From Euglena gracilis (Eukaryota; Euglenida; Euglenophyceae; Euglenales), in the NCBI GenBank assembly GCA_039621445.1, contig CP154954.1, positions 16,832,589 to 16,896,588 of the forward strand: a DNA stretch of 64,000 bases, written 5' to 3'. The translations under genes and the position numbers were made by a program. Under the pieces are notes generated by a model. That model was not told where the DNA came from and ran no database searches. It saw nothing but the letters and a program-made list of their open reading frames with translations. Below are positions 1 to 14,242 of this stretch, in pieces. Each line of letters starts with the position of its first letter. Position 1 is the stretch's first letter.

Positions 1-834
<834 letters not shown>

Positions 835-1280
835 GGCAGAGAGGCAGGCAGAAACAGGTAGAGGTGTTTGTTAACGAACAGTTAAGAGATTAGTGTTAAT
901 GCAAATGAACAAATGCCTGGGGGGTATCAACGAAAAATTCAGGCTTTTCAGGAAGGTCACACCCTCTTTTGACCCCCCCTCCCAAAGTTCCCTCTTCCCC
1001 TCCCTACGGAGTTGTAGAGCCGCACTGATACTCCCCTTACACCTCAGTGGGGTACTGCTGTGCCATATGTCCACCCCCTCCCCCCGACGCGCGGCTCATT
1101 TCAGAGGCAGTCCTGTTGTGGGCCTTGTTATACGATATCCTCTCCTGCAGAGCAGAGAACGGCGGGTGGGCAACCCAGCACGCCATTGGGCTCTCCTGCC
1201 CTGAAGCCAGACTTGACTGGGAGCAGTCTATGGAATGGTGGCAGCACTAGCGCTAGCCACCCACAATTCCTTCTGCACCC
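835..1280. other. Unique sequence, no gene recognised
   Basis: Mixed-composition DNA with pyrimidine-rich patches (about 960-1090). Several short overlapping frames are open on both strands, but none has recognisable protein character or clear splice signals. Nothing further is supported here. Confidence 0.6.
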
Positions 1281-1379
1281 GCACGCACGCACGTATGCAC
1301 GCACGCACGCACGCACACACGCACGCACGCACGTACGCACGCACGTACGCACGCACACATGCATGCACACACACACACA
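1281..1379. repeat. (CACG)n microsatellite grading into (CA)n
   Basis: Tandem CACG units with scattered CGTA and CATG variants, ending in a short CA run. Open frames on both strands here translate to alternating Arg/Thr/His or Cys/Val repeats and are artefacts. Confidence 0.95.
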
Positions 1380-1419
1380 TTTGGTTTTGCCAGACCCCCT
1401 CCCCCCTGGGAGCACCCCA

Positions 1420-1630
1420 AGGTAGGGTTCAATATAAGCAATATAAGGAGGGTGTATGGGTTCAGGTGGGGGGTGCCCCCCCCCTTGGATTTGAGTGGGG
1501 GTCCAGATCCCCCCATCTTCCAAGGGAGGTTCAGACTGAATGCGGGGAGGGGGGCACCGGGGACCCCCTTAAAAGATCAAAATTTTCCATCCAGTGCTTT
1601 GCGCCATTTTTTTTTTGCATTTCTGCAGGG
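1420..1630 (-). mobile_element. Decayed fragment of MITE family hAT1, reverse orientation
   Basis: The block starts with GGGTTCAATATAAG, then AATATAAGGAGGGTGTATGG, then GGTTCAGGTGGGGGGTG, C-tracts and a TTTGCGCCATTTTTTTTTGC motif. Read in reverse this matches the right half of the intact hAT1 copies at 40469-40884 and 62211-62676. A possible far end (AACCCTG) lies near 1759-1765, but I found no target duplication, so the boundary is uncertain. Confidence 0.5.
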
Positions 1631-2001
1631 GTAAATTGATATCTGCAATTTTTCCACAATTTCCGATTTTTTCCGAATTTTTTTTCGCATTTTTTTCCCT
1701 TTCTGCAGTTTTTCCGTATAAATCTAAAATGGCAAAATGAGTTTCGGTAACGTACAAGGAACCCTGGTGTTCTTTTCGTTATTTTGTTGCAAATTTGCCA
1801 ATTTTTAAAAATTTTGTCAAAAATTGGCAATTTCTGGCCTTTTAGATCTCTGCCCAATTTTTGCTGGAAATAATTCCCACAGAAAAAACATCATATCTTC
1901 GACCAGATTTTTTCCAAAGGCGCACAGTTTTTGGGGGTGCGGTGCTGCTACTGCCGGGCAAAAAAACTCCAGGAAATGATGACCTTTTTTTTGGCATCCT
2001 T
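1631..2001. other. T-tract-rich spacer, no gene recognised
   Basis: AT-rich sequence dominated by T-runs broken by CCG and GCA. A minus-strand frame gives Lys/Asn-rich peptides typical of T-tract DNA. No functional element is supported. Confidence 0.55.
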
Positions 2002-2198
2002 ACCCCCCCCCTTTGCCCACCGACCACTCCTAAACAACGGCCACCCCCCAGTCGGGGGTTGCTGGTAAGGGGTGTGTACGACCCGCCCCCTGGTCGGGGT
2101 TGTAGGTGGCTTTGAAAATTTGGCTGTTTTTGGCACCTGGCCGTACGACCACCTGGTCGGGGGTTGCAGGAACCCAGTTGGTGGGCAAAGTGGGGGGG
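2002..2198. repeat. Small foldback with 16-20 bp inverted arms
   Basis: The left arm (C-tract then CTTTGCCCACC, 2002-2021) is the inverted complement of the right arm (GGTGGGCAAAG then G-tract, 2179-2198). Inside, a CTGGTCGGGGTTG motif preceded by CGTACGACC occurs twice, with a related CAGTCGGGGGTTG before it. The structure resembles a very small inverted-repeat transposon. No duplicated target was identified. Confidence 0.55.
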
Positions 2199-3104
2199 AA
2201 CATGGGCAAGGCCTTGTTTTTTTGACTTTGGGTCCTGGATGCTTTCTATTTTGGCAAGTGTTCATGTTGTGCGCCATCTGGAAACCTGGTCTGTTTGGGG
2301 AGTATCTCAAAATCAGGCCTTGCGACTGCCGTACCAATGTCAGCTGTCAGCTGTCGCAATAAATCAGAGCGCTTTGGGGTGCGTTTCAGAACCTGTTGGA
2401 CGTTTCTACCGTGCAGCTCAATGAGGTTTAACCGCCCGTTCAGTGCGTTTTCAGACATGTGACTCTTTTCTCAGAGACCCCCAATTGGGCGGACAGTCGC
2501 GTAACCCCGGCCACCAAAACACCTCTTCTGTGGCTCAGCCGCCCGGTGCTGGGCCTGGGGACAGTGGCTGCCTCCCTGCGTCGTGCTTGCTGGCAGGGGC
2601 CTCAAATAGGGGCCACGCAGACGAAGAGCTGAGGGGTGAGCAACGCGCGCACATGCGCACGACACTTGCGTGAAGCATCACGTCTCTGCCTGGGTTTTCA
2701 TCCGAGGCCACAGGTTCCCTCAACCAGCCCTCAACCTACACGAAGTGTGTATGTCCGCAGGCGCAGGTGTGCGCGGTTCGGTGCTGGGTGTGAGTCCATC
2801 TGGATTGGGATTTCCAACGCAGGCGGCGAAGGGCGTGCGTTCCTGTCATCCAGTGTGTGTCCCGCATATTTTCAGCGGCTGACTCGAGGCCCTGCAGTTA
2901 GCGGCAAAGATTACATGTCACCGTTGATTCTCGAAAATGATGCAAAATCAAAGGAAATGTCCGGAGACCTAAATTGAAGCCCTTGGAACGCTCTATCTAC
3001 TGAGATTTTGGTTTCCCCGCAGCTCACCGCCTGGCTCGAGATACGGCCGTTTTTCAGCCAATTTAGGCCATTTTGTACACTTTTCCCTCTGTCCGACTTG
3101 GCCG
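2199..3104. other. Unique DNA leading into the satellite, no gene recognised
   Basis: About 900 bp of unique sequence. Short open frames occur on both strands (for example 2443-2673 plus) without recognisable domains. The last 60 bp (from about 3045) already carry satellite-like words such as GGCCGTTTTCGGCC, so the array edge is gradual rather than a clean break. Confidence 0.55.
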
Positions 3105-6100
3105 TTTTCGGCCAAAAAAGTCGAAAAAAATCGAAAATTTTTTTTTGCCCAAAACGATGTTTTTTGGCCTCCCGGACCCGGAAAAACTGTTTTTGAGCCG
3201 AAAACGAGCGTTTTTCGACCCGCCGGCGCCCCGTTTTGGGCCGCCAGCCCATTGACTTTGGGTCAAACCCGGGTCAAAAAAGTCGAAAAAAATCGAAAAT
3301 TTTTTTTTGCCCAAAAACGATGTTTTTTTGGCCTCCCGGACCCGGAAAAACTGTTTTTGAGCCGAAAATGAGCGTTTTTCGACCCGCCAGCGCCCCGTTT
3401 TGGGCCGCCAGCCCATTGACTTTGGGTCAAACCCGGGTCAAAAAAGTCGAAAAAAATCGAAAATTTTTTTTTGCCCAAAACGATGTTTTTTTGTTTTTCG
3501 GACCCGGAAAAACTGTTTTTGAGCCGAAAATGAGCGTTTTTCGACCCGCCAGCGCCCCGTTTTGGGCCGCCAACCCATTGACTTTGGGTCAAACCCGGGT
3601 CAAAAAAGTCGAAAAAAATCGAAAAAATTTTTTGCCCAAAACGATGTTTTTTGGCCTCCCGGACCCGGAAAAACTGTTTTTGAGCCGAAAATGAGCGTTT
3701 TTCGACCCGCCAGCGCCCCGTTTTGGGCCGCCAGCCCATTGACTTTGGGTCAAACCCGGGTCAAAAAAGTCGAAAAAAATCGAAAATTTTTTTTGCCCAA
3801 AACGATGTTTTTTGGCCTCCCGGACCCGGAAAAAACTGTTTTTGAGCCGAAAACGAGCGTTTTTCGACCCGCCGGCGCCCCGTTTTGGGCCGCAAACCCA
3901 TTGACTTTGGGTCAAACCCGGGTCAAAAAAGTCGAAAAAAATCGAAAAATTTTTTTTTGCCCAAAACGATGTTTTTTGGCCTCCCGGACCCGGAAAAACT
4001 GTTTTTGAGCCGAAAACGAGCGTTTTTCGACCCGCCAGCGCCCCGTTTTGGGCCGCCAGCCCATTGACTTTGGGTCAAACCCGGGTCAAAAAAGTCGAAA
4101 AAAATCGAAAAAAAATTTTTTTTTTTTTTGGCCTCCCGGACCCGGAAAAACTGTTTTTGAGCCGAAAATGAGCGTTTTTCGACCCGCCAGCGCCCCGTTT
4201 TATGCCGCCAACCCATTGACTTTGGGTCAATACCCGGGTCACCGGGTCAAAAAGTCGAAAAAAATCGAAAATTTTTTTTGCCCAAAACGATGTTTTTTGG
4301 CCTCCCGGACCCGGAAAAAACTGTTTTTGAGCCGAAAACGAGCGTTTTTCGACCCGCCAGCGCCCCGTTTTGGGCCGCCAGCCCATTGACTTTGGGTCAA
4401 ACCCGGGTCAAAAAAGTCGAAAAAAGTCGAAAAAAATCGAAAAAATTTTTTTTGCCCAAAACGATGTTTTTTGGCCTCCCGGACCCGGAAAAACTGTTTT
4501 TGAGCCAAAAATGAGCGTTTTTCGACCCGCCAGCGCCCCGTTTTGGGCCGCCAGCCCATTGACTTTGGGTCAAACCCGGGTCAAAAAAGTCGAAAAAAAT
4601 CGAAAAAAATTTTTTGCCCAAAACGATGTTTTTTGGCCTCCCGGACCCGGAAAAACTGTTTTTGAGCCAAAAATGAGCGTTTTTCGACCCGCCAGCGCCC
4701 CGTTTTGGGCCGCCAGCCCATTGACTTTGGGTCAAACCCGGGTCAAAAAAGTCGAAAAAAATCGAAAATTTTTTTGCCCAAAACGATGTTTTTTGGCCTC
4801 CCGGACCCGGAAAAACTGTTTTTGAGCCGAAAATGAGCGTTTTTCGACCCGCCAGCGCCCCGTTTTGGGCCGCCAGCCCATTGACTTTGGGTCAAACCCG
4901 GGTCAAAAAAGTCGAAAAAAATCGAAAATTTTTTTTGCCCAAAACGATGTTTTTTGGCCTTCCGGACCCGGGAAAACGTTTGAGCCGAAAATGAACGTTT
5001 TTTCGAAAGAAAAACTGTTTTTGAGCCAAAAATGAGCGTTTTTCGACCCGCCAGCGCCCCGTTTTGGGCCGCCAGCCCATTGACTTTGGGTCAAACCCGG
5101 GTCAAAAAAGTCGAAAAAAATCGAAAAATTTTTTTGCCCAAAACGATGTTTTTTGGCCTCCCGGACCCGGAAAAACTGTTTTTGAGCCGAAAATGAGCGT
5201 TTTTCGACCCGCCAGCGCCCCGTTTTGGGCCGCCAGCCCATTGACTTTGGGTCAAACCCGGGTCAAAAAAGTCGAAAAAAGTCGAAAAAAATCGAAAAAA
5301 TTTTTTTTGCCCAAAACGATGTTTTTTGGCCTCCCGGACCCGGAAAAACTGTTTTTGAGCCGAAAATGAGCGTTTTTCGACCCGCCAGCGCCCCGTTTTG
5401 GGCCGCCAGCCCATTGACTTTGGGTCAAACCCGGGTCAAAAAAGTCGAAAAAAATCGAAAAAATTTTTTTTCCCGAAACGATGTTTTTTGGCCTCCCGGA
5501 CCCGGAAAAACTGTTTTTGAGCCGAAAATGAGCGTTTTTCGACCCGCCAGCGCCCCGTTTTGGGCCGCCAGCCCATTGACTTTGGGTCAAACCCGGGTCA
5601 AAAAAGTCGAAAAAAATCGAAAAAAAATTTTTTTTGCAAACGATTTTGTTGGGCCTCCCGGACCCGGAAAAACTGTTTTTGAGCCGAAAATGAGCGTTTT
5701 TCGACCCGCCAGCGCCCCGTTTTGGGCCGCCAGCCCATTGACTTTGGGTCAAACCCGGGTCAAAAAAGTCGAAAAAAGTCGAAAAAAATCGAAATTTTTT
5801 TTTGCCCAAAACGATGTTTTTTGGCCTCCCGGACCCGGAAAAACTGTTTTTGAGCCGAAAATGAGCGTTTTTCGACCCGCCAGCGCCCCGTTTTGGGCCG
5901 CCAGCCCATTGACTTTGGGTCAAACCCGGGTCAAAAAAGTCGAAAAAAATCGAAAATTTTTTTTGCCCAAAACGATGTTTTTTGGCCTCCCGGACCCGGA
6001 AAAACTGTTTTTGAGCCAAAAATGAGCGTTTTTCGACCCGCCAGCGCCCCGTTTTGGGCCGCCAGCCCATTGACTTTGGGTCAAACCCGGGTCAAAAAAG

Positions 6101-9100
6101 TCGAAAAAATCGAAATTTTTTTTGCCCAAAACGATGTTTTTTGGCCTCCCGGACCCGGAAAAACTGTTTTTGAGCCGAAATGAGCGTTTTTTCGACCCGC
6201 CAGCGCCCCGTTTTGGGCCGCCAGCCCATTGACTTTGGGTCAAACCCGGGTCAAAAAAGTCGAAAAAAATCGAAAAATTTTTTTGCCCAAAACGATGTTT
6301 TTTGGCCTCCCGGACCCGGAAAAACTGTTTTTGAGCCAAAAATGAGCGTTTTTCGACCCGCCAGCGCCCCGTTTTGGGCCGCCAGCCCATTGACTTTGGG
6401 TCAAACCCGGGTCAAAAAAGTCGAAAAAAATCGAAAAAATTTTTTTTGCCCAAAACGATGTTTTTTGGCCTCCCGGACCCGGAAAAACTGTTTTTTTAGC
6501 CGAAAACGAGCGTTTTTCGACCTGCCAGCGCCGCGTTTTGGGCCGCCAACCCATTGACTTTGGGTCAAACCGGGGTAAAAAAAGTGAAAAAAATCCAAAA
6601 ATTTTTTTGCCCAAAACGATGTTTTTTGGCCTCCCGGACCCGGAAAAACTGTTTTTGAGCCGAAAACGAGCGTTTTTCGACCCGCCAGCGCCCCGTTTTG
6701 GGCCGCCAGCCCATTGACTTTGGGTCAAACCCGGGTCAAAAAAGTCGAAAAAAATCGAAAAAATTTTTTTTCCCGAAACGATGATTTTTGGCCTCCCGGA
6801 CCCGGAAAAACTGTTTTTGAGCCAAAAATGAGCGTTTTTCGACCCGCCAGCGCCCCGTTTTGGGCCGCCAGCCCATTGACTTTGGGTCAAACCCGGGTCA
6901 AAAAAGTCGAAAAAAGTCGAAAAAAATCGAAAATTTTTTTTTGCCCCAAAACGATGTTTTTTGGCCTCCCGGACCCGGAAAAACTGTTTTTTTGAACCGA
7001 AAATGATTGTTTTTCGACCCGCCAGCGCCCCGTTTTGGGCCGCCAGCCCATTTACTTTGGGTCAAACCCGGGTCAAAAAAGTCAAAAAAAATCGAAAATT
7101 TTTTTCCCCAAAACGATGATTTTGGCCCCCCGGACCCGGAAAAAAACTGTTTTTGAGCCGAAAATGAGCGTTTTCGACCCGCCAGCGCCCCGTTTTGGGC
7201 CGCCAACCCATTATTGACTTTGGGTCAAAGCCGGGTCGAAAAGTCGAAAAAAAGTCGAAAAAAAATCGAAAAAAACGATGTTTTTTGGCCTCCCGGACCC
7301 GGAAAAAACGGTTTTGGAGCGGAAACGGGGCGTTTTCGACCCGCCAGCGCCCCGTTTTGGCCCGCCAGCCCATTGACTTTGGGTCAATCCCTGGTCAAAA
7401 AAGTCGAAAAAAATCGAAAATATTTTTTGCCCAAAACGATGTTTTTTGGCCTCCCGGACCCGGAAAAACTGTTTTTGAGCCGAAAATAAGCGTTTTTCGA
7501 CCCGCCAGCACCCCGTTTTGGGCCGCCAACCCATTGACTTTGGGTCAAACCCGGGTCAAACCCGGGTCAAAAAAGTCGAAAAAAAATCGAAATTTTTTTT
7601 TTGCCCAAAACGATGTTTTTTTGCCTTCCGGAACCCGAAAAAACTGTTTTTGAGCCGAAAACGAGTGTTTTTCGACCCGCCAGCGCCCCGTTTTGGGCCG
7701 CCAGCCCATTGACTTTGGGTCAAACCCGGGTCAAAAAAGGAAAAAAAAATAGAAAATTTTTTTTGCCCAAAACGATGTTTTGGCCTCCCGGACCCAGAAA
7801 AACTGTTTTCGAGCCAAAAATGAGCGGTATTCGACCGCCAGCGCCCCATTTTGGGCCCATTGACTTTGTGTCAAACCCGGGTCAAAAAAGTCGAAAAAAA
7901 TCGAAAAAATTTTTTTGCCCAAAACGATGTTTTTTGGCCTCCCGGACCCGGAAAAACTGTTTTTGAGCCGAAAACGAGCGTTTTTCGACCCGCCAGCGCC
8001 CCGTTTTGGGCCGCCAGCCCATTGACTTTGGGTCAAACCCGGGTCAAAAAAGTCGAAAAAAATCGAAAAATTTTTTTTTCCCGAAACGATGTTTTTTGGC
8101 CTCCCGGACCCGGAAAAACTGTTTTTGAGCCGAAAATGAGCGTTTTTCGACCCGCCAGCGCCCCGTTTTGGGCCGCCAGCCCATTGACTTTGGGTCAAAC
8201 CCGGGTCAAAAAAGTCGAAAAAAATCGAAAATTTTTTTTTCCCCAAACCATGGTTTGGGGCCTCCCGGCCCCTGGAAACACGCTTTTGAGCCGAAAATGA
8301 GCGTTTTTCGACCCGCCAGCGCCCCGTTTTGGGCCGCCAGCCCATTGACTTTGGGTCAAACCCGGGTCAAAAAAGTCGAAAAAAATCGAAAAAAAATTTT
8401 TGCCCAAAACGATGTTTTTTGGCCTCCCGGACCCGGAAAAACTGTTTTTGAGCCGAAAACGAGCGTTTTTCGACCCGCCAGCGCCCCGTTTTGGGCCGCC
8501 AGCCCATTGACTTTGGGTCAAACCCGGGTCAAAAAAGTCGAAAAAAATCGAAAAAAATTTTTCCCAAAACGATGTTTTTTGGCCTCCCGGACCCGGAAAA
8601 ACTGTTTTTGAGCCGAAAACGAGCGTTTTTCGACCCGCCAGCGCCCCGTTTTGGGCCGCCAGCCCATTGACTTTGGGTCAAACCCGGGTCAAAAAAGTCG
8701 AAAAAAATCGAAAAAATTTTTTTTGCCCAAAACGATGTTTTTTGGCCTCCCGGACCCGGAAAAACTGTTTTTGAGCCGAAAATGAGCGTTTTTCGACCCG
8801 CCAGCGCCCCGTTTTGGGCCGCCAGCCCATTGACTTTGGGTCAAACCCGGGTCAAAAAAGTCGAAAAAAATCGAAAAATTTTTTTCCCAAAACGATGTTT
8901 TTTGGCCTCCCGGACCCGGAAAAACTGTTTTTGAGCCGAAAATGAGCGTTTTTCGACCCGCCAGCGCCCCGTTTTAAGCCGCCAACCCATTATTGACTTT
9001 GGGTCAAACCGGGTCAAAACCGGGTCAAAACAGTCGAAAAAAATCGAAATTTTTTTTTGCCCGAAACGATGTTTTTTGGCCTCCCGGACCCGGAAAAAAC

Positions 9101-12100
9101 TGTTTTTGAGCCGAAAATGAGCGTTTTCGACCCGCCAGCGCCCCGTTTTGGGCCGCCAACCCATTGACTTTGGGTCAAACCCGGGTCAAAAAAAGTCGAA
9201 AAAAATCGAAAATTTTTTTTTGCCCAAAACGATGTTTTTTGGCCTCCCGGACCCGGAAAAACTGTTTTTGAGCCAAAAATGAGCGTTTTTCGACCCGCCA
9301 GCGCCCCGTTTTGGGCCGCCAGCCCATTGACTTTGGGTCAAACCCGGGTCAAAAAAGTCGAAAAAAATCGAAAATTTTTTTTTGCCCAAAACGATGTTTT
9401 TTGGCCTCCCGGACCCGGAAAAACTGTTTTTGAGCCGAAAATGAGCGTTTTTCGACCCGCCAGCGCCCCGTTTTGGGCCGCCAGCCCATTGACTTTGGGT
9501 CAAACCCGGGTCAAAAAAGTCGAAAACAATCGAAAAAATCGAAATTTTTTTTTGCCCAAAACAATGTTGATTGGCCTCCCGGACCCGGAAAAACTGTTTT
9601 TGGGCCAAAAATGAGCGGTTTTCGACCCGCCAGCGCCCCGTTTTGGGCCGCCAACCCATTGACTTTGGGTCAAACCCGGGTCAAAAAAGTCGAAAAAAAT
9701 CGAAAAAAATTTTTTGCCCAAAACGATGTTTTTTGGCCTCCCGGACCCGGAAAAAACTGTTTTTGAGCCGAAAACGAGCGTTTTTCGACCCGCCAGCGCC
9801 CCGTTTTGGGCCGCCAACCCATTGACTTTGGGTCAAACCCGGGTCAAAAAAGTCGAAAAAAATCGAAAAAATTTTTTTTGCCCAAAACGATGTTTTTGGC
9901 CTCCCGGACCCGGAAAAACTGTTTTTGAGCCGAAAACGAGCGTTTTTCGACCCGCCAGCGCCCCGTTTTGGGCCGCCAGCCCATTGACTTTGGGTCAAAC
10001 CCGGGTCAAAAAAGTCGAAAAAAATCGAAAAAATTTTTTTTTGTTTTTTGGCCTCCTGGACCCGGAAAAACTGTTTTTGAGCCGAAAATGAGCGTTTTTG
10101 GACCCGCCAGCGCCCCGTTTTGGGCCACCAACCCATTGACTTTGGGTCAAACCCGGGTCAAAAAAGTCGAGAAAAGTCGAAAAAAATCGAAAAAAATTTT
10201 TTTGCCCAAAACGATGTTTTTTGGCCTCCCGGACCCGGAAAAACTGTTTTTGAGCCGAAAATGAGCGTTTTTCGACCCGCCAGCGCCCCGTTTTGGGCCG
10301 CCAGCCCATTGACTTTGGGTCAAACCCGGGTCAAAAAAGTCGAAAAAAAAAAACCCAAAACGATGTTTTTTGGCCTCCCGGACCCGGAAAAAACTGTTTT
10401 TGAGCCGAAAACGAGCGTTTTTCGACCCGCCAGCGCCCCGTTTTGGGCCGCCAGCCCATTGACTTTGGGTCAAACCCGGGTCAAAAAAGTCGAAAAAAAT
10501 CGAAAAAAATTTTTTTGCCCAAAACGATGTTTTTTGGCCTCCCGGACCCGGAAAAACTGTTTTTAAGCGAAAAAAGATCTTTTTTCGACCCGCCGGCGCC
10601 CCCGTTTTGGGCCGCCGGCCCATTGACTTTGGGTCAAACCCGGGTCAAAAAAGTCGAAAAAATCGAAATTTTTTTTTTCCCAAAACGATGTTTTTTGGCC
10701 TCCCGGACCCGGAAAAACTGTTTTTGAGCCGAAAATGAGCGTTTTTTGATCCGCCAGCGCCCCGTTTTTGGCCGCCAGCCCATTGACTTTGGGTCAAACC
10801 GGGTCAAAAAGTCAAAAAATCGAAAAACAATTTTTTTTGCCCAAAACGATGTTTTTTGGCCTCCCGGACCCGGAAAAACTGTTTTTGAGCCGAAAATGAG
10901 CGTTTTTCGACCCGCCAGCGCCCCGTTTTGGGCCGCCAACCCATTGACTTTGGGTCAAACCCGGGTCAAAAAAGTCGAAAAAAATCGAAAAAATTTTTTC
11001 CCAAAACGATGTTTTTTGGCCTCCCGGACCCGGAAAAACTGTTTTTGAGCCGAAAATGAGCGTTTTTCGACCCGCCAGCGCCCCGTTTTGGGCCGCCAGC
11101 CCATTGACTTTTGGTCAAAACCCGGGCCAAAAAAGCCAAAAAAAACGAAAAATATTTTTTGCCCCAAACCATTTTTTTTTGGCCTCCCGGACCCGGAAAA
11201 ACTGTTTTTGAGCCGAAAACGAGCGTTTTTCGACCCGCCGGCGCCCCGTTTTGGGCCGCCAACCCATTGACTTTGGGTCAAACCCGGGTCAAAAAAGTCG
11301 AAAAAAAATCGAAAAAAAATTTTTTTTGCCCAAAACGATGTTTTTTGCCCTCCCGAACCCGAAAAACTTGTTTTGAACCCAAAAAGAACCTTTTTTCGAC
11401 CCGCCAGCGCCCCGTTTTGGGCCGCCAACCCATTGACTTTGGGTCAAACCCGGGTCAAAAAAGTCGAAAAAAATCGAAAAAATTTTTTTTGCCCAAAACG
11501 ATGTTTTTTGGCCTCCCGGACCCGGAAAAACTGTTTTTGAGCCGAAAACGAGCGTTTTTCGACCCGCCGGCGCCCCGTTTTGGGCCGCCAGCCCATTGAC
11601 TTTGGGTCAAACCCGGGTCAAAAAAGTCGAAAAAAATCGAATTTTTTTTTTTTTTCCCAAAACGATGGTTTTTGGTCTACCGTTCCCGTACAAAATGTTT
11701 TTGAGCCGAAAATGAGTGTTTTTCGACCCGCCCGCCCCCCGTTTTGAGCCGCCAACCCATTGATTTTAGTTCAAATCCAGGACAAAAATGTCGAAAAAAA
11801 TCGAAAAAAATCGAAAAATTTTTTTTGGCCCAAAACAATGTTTTTGGCCTCCCGGACCCGGAAAAACTGTTTTTGAGCCAAAAACGAGCGTTTTTCGACC
11901 CGCCGGCGCCCCGTTTTGGGCCGCCAACCCATTGACTTTGGGTCAAACCCGGGTCAAAAAAGTCGAAAAAAATCGAAAAATTTTTTTCCCAAAACGATGT
12001 TTTTTGGCCTCCCGGACCCGGAAAAAACTGTTTTTGAGCCGAAAACGAGCGTTTTTCGACCCGCCAGCGCCCCGTTTTGGGCCGCCGGCCCATTGACTTT

Positions 12101-12665
12101 GGGTCAAACCCGGGTCAAAAAAGTCGAAAAAATCGAAAATTTTTTTTGCCCGAAACGATGTTTTTTGGCCTCCCGGACCCGGAAAAACTGTTTTTGAGCC
12201 GAAAACGAGCGTTTTTCGACCCGCCAGCGCCCCGTTTTGGGCCGCCACCCAATTGACTTTGGGTCAAACCCGGGTCAAAAAAGTCGAAAAAAATCGAAAA
12301 ATTTTTTTCCCAAAACGGTGTTTTTTGGCCTCCCCGGCCCCGAAAAAACTGTTTTTGAGCCGAAAACGAGCGTTTTTCGACCCGCCAGCGCCCCGTTTTG
12401 GGCCGCCGGCCCATTGACTTTGGGTCAAACCCGGGTCAAAAAAGTCGAAAAAATCGAAAATTTTTTTTGCCCAAAACGATGTTTTTTGGCCTCCCGGACC
12501 CGGAAAAACTGTTTTTGAGCCGAAAATGAGCGTTTTTCGACCCGCCAGCGCCCCGTTTTGGGCCGCCAACCCATTGACTTTGGGTCAAACCCGGGTCAAA
12601 AAGTCGAGAAAAATCGAAAATTTTTTTTTTGCCCGAAACGATGTTTTTTGACCTCCCGGACCCAG

Positions 12666-12694
<29 letters not shown>
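12666..12694. repeat. 29-bp poly-A expansion inside a satellite unit
   Basis: The A5 tract that normally sits between CCCGG and CTGTTTTTGAG is expanded to 29 A in one unit. The surrounding unit also carries small substitutions. Confidence 0.9.
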
Positions 12695-12696
<2 letters not shown>

Positions 12697-13944
12697 GTTT
12701 GTGAGCCGAGAAAACGAGTGTTTTTTCGACCCGCCAGCGCCCCGTTTTGGGCCGCCAGCCCATTGACTTTGGGTCAAACCCGGGTCAAAAAAGTCGAAAA
12801 AAATCGAAAATTTTTTTTGCCCAAAACGATGTTTTTTGGCCTCCCGGACCCGGAAAAACTGTTTTTGAGCCGAAAACGAGCGTTTTTTCGACCCGCCAGC
12901 GCCCCGTTTTGGGCCGCCAACCCATTGACTTTGGGTCAAACCCGGGTCAAAAAAGTCGAAAAAAATCGAAAAAAAATTTTTTCCCGAAACGATGTTTTTT
13001 GGCCTCCCGGACCCGGAAAAACTGTTTTTGAGCCGAAAATGAGCGTTTTTCGACCCGCCAGCGCCCCGTTTTGGGCCGCCAACCCATTGACTTAGTGTCA
13101 AACGCGGGTAAAAAAAGTCGAAAAAAATCGAAAATTTTTTTGCCCAAAACGATGTTTTTTGGCCTCCCGGACCCGGAAAAACTGTTTTTGAGCCGAAAAC
13201 GAGCGTTTTTCGACCCGCCGGCGCCCCGTTTTGGGCCGCCAACCCATTGACTTTGGGTCAAACCCGGGTCAAAAAAGTCGAAAAAAATCGAAAAACAATT
13301 TTTTTTGCCCAAAACGATGTTTTTCGGCCTCCCGGACCCGGAAAAACTGTTTTTGAGCCGAAAACGAGCGTTTTTTGACCGCCAGCCCCCCGTTTTGGGC
13401 CGCCAGCCCATTGACTTTGGGTCAAACCCGGGTCAAAAAAGTCGAAAAAAATCGAAAATTTTTTTTGCCCAAAACGATGTTTTTTGGCCTCCCGGACCCG
13501 AAAAAACTGTTTTTGAGCCGAAAATGAGCGTTTTTCGACCCGCCAGCGCCCCGTTTTGGGCCGCCAGCCCATTGACTTTGGGTCAAACCCGGGTCAAAAA
13601 AGTCGAAAAAATCGAAAATTGAATTTTGCCCAACACGATGTTTTTTGGCCTCCCGGACCCGGAAAAACTGTTTTTGAGCCGAAAACGAGCGTTTTTCGAC
13701 CAACCAGCGCCCCGTTTTGGGCCGCCAACCCATTGACTTTGGGTCAAACCCGGGTCAAAAAAGTCGAAAAAAATCGAAAAAAAATTTTTTGCCCAAAACG
13801 ATGTTTTTTGGCCTCCCGGACCCGGAAAAACTGTTTTTGAGCCGAAAACGAGTGTTTTTCGACCCGCCAGCGCCCCGTTTTGGGCCGCCAGCCCATTGAC
13901 TTTGGGTCAAACCCGGGTCAAAAAAGTCGAAAAAAATCGAAAAA

Positions 13945-14022
13945 TTTTTTTTTTCCCAAAAAAAAAACAAACAAAAAAACAAAACAAAAAAAAAAAAACA
14001 AAAAAAAAAAATCAAGCGATTA
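13945..14022. repeat. A-rich low-complexity insertion in a satellite unit
   Basis: Where a normal unit reads T-tract, GCCC, AAAACGATG, this unit has C, a long A/C-rich stretch (AAACAAAC-type) and then AAGCGATTAG before GGCCTCCCGG resumes. It looks like expansion of the short A4 tract after GCCC. Confidence 0.8.
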
Positions 14023-14205
14023 GTTTTTGGCCTCCCGGACCCGGAAAAACTGTTTTTGAGCCAAAAATGAGCGTTTTTCGACCCGCCAGCGCCCCGTTTT
14101 GGGCCGCCAGCCCATTGACTTTGGGTCAAACCCGGGTCAAAAAAGTCGAAAAAAATCGAAAAAAAATTTTTGCCCAAAACGATGTTTTTTGGCCTCCCGA
14201 CCCGG

Positions 14206-14240
<35 letters not shown>
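14206..14240. repeat. 35-bp poly-A expansion inside a satellite unit
   Basis: A second A-tract expansion at the same unit position as the one at 12666-12694, about nine units downstream. The rest of the unit is also divergent (GATCCGAAAACGGCTTTTCGG). Confidence 0.9.
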
Positions 14241-14242
<2 letters not shown>

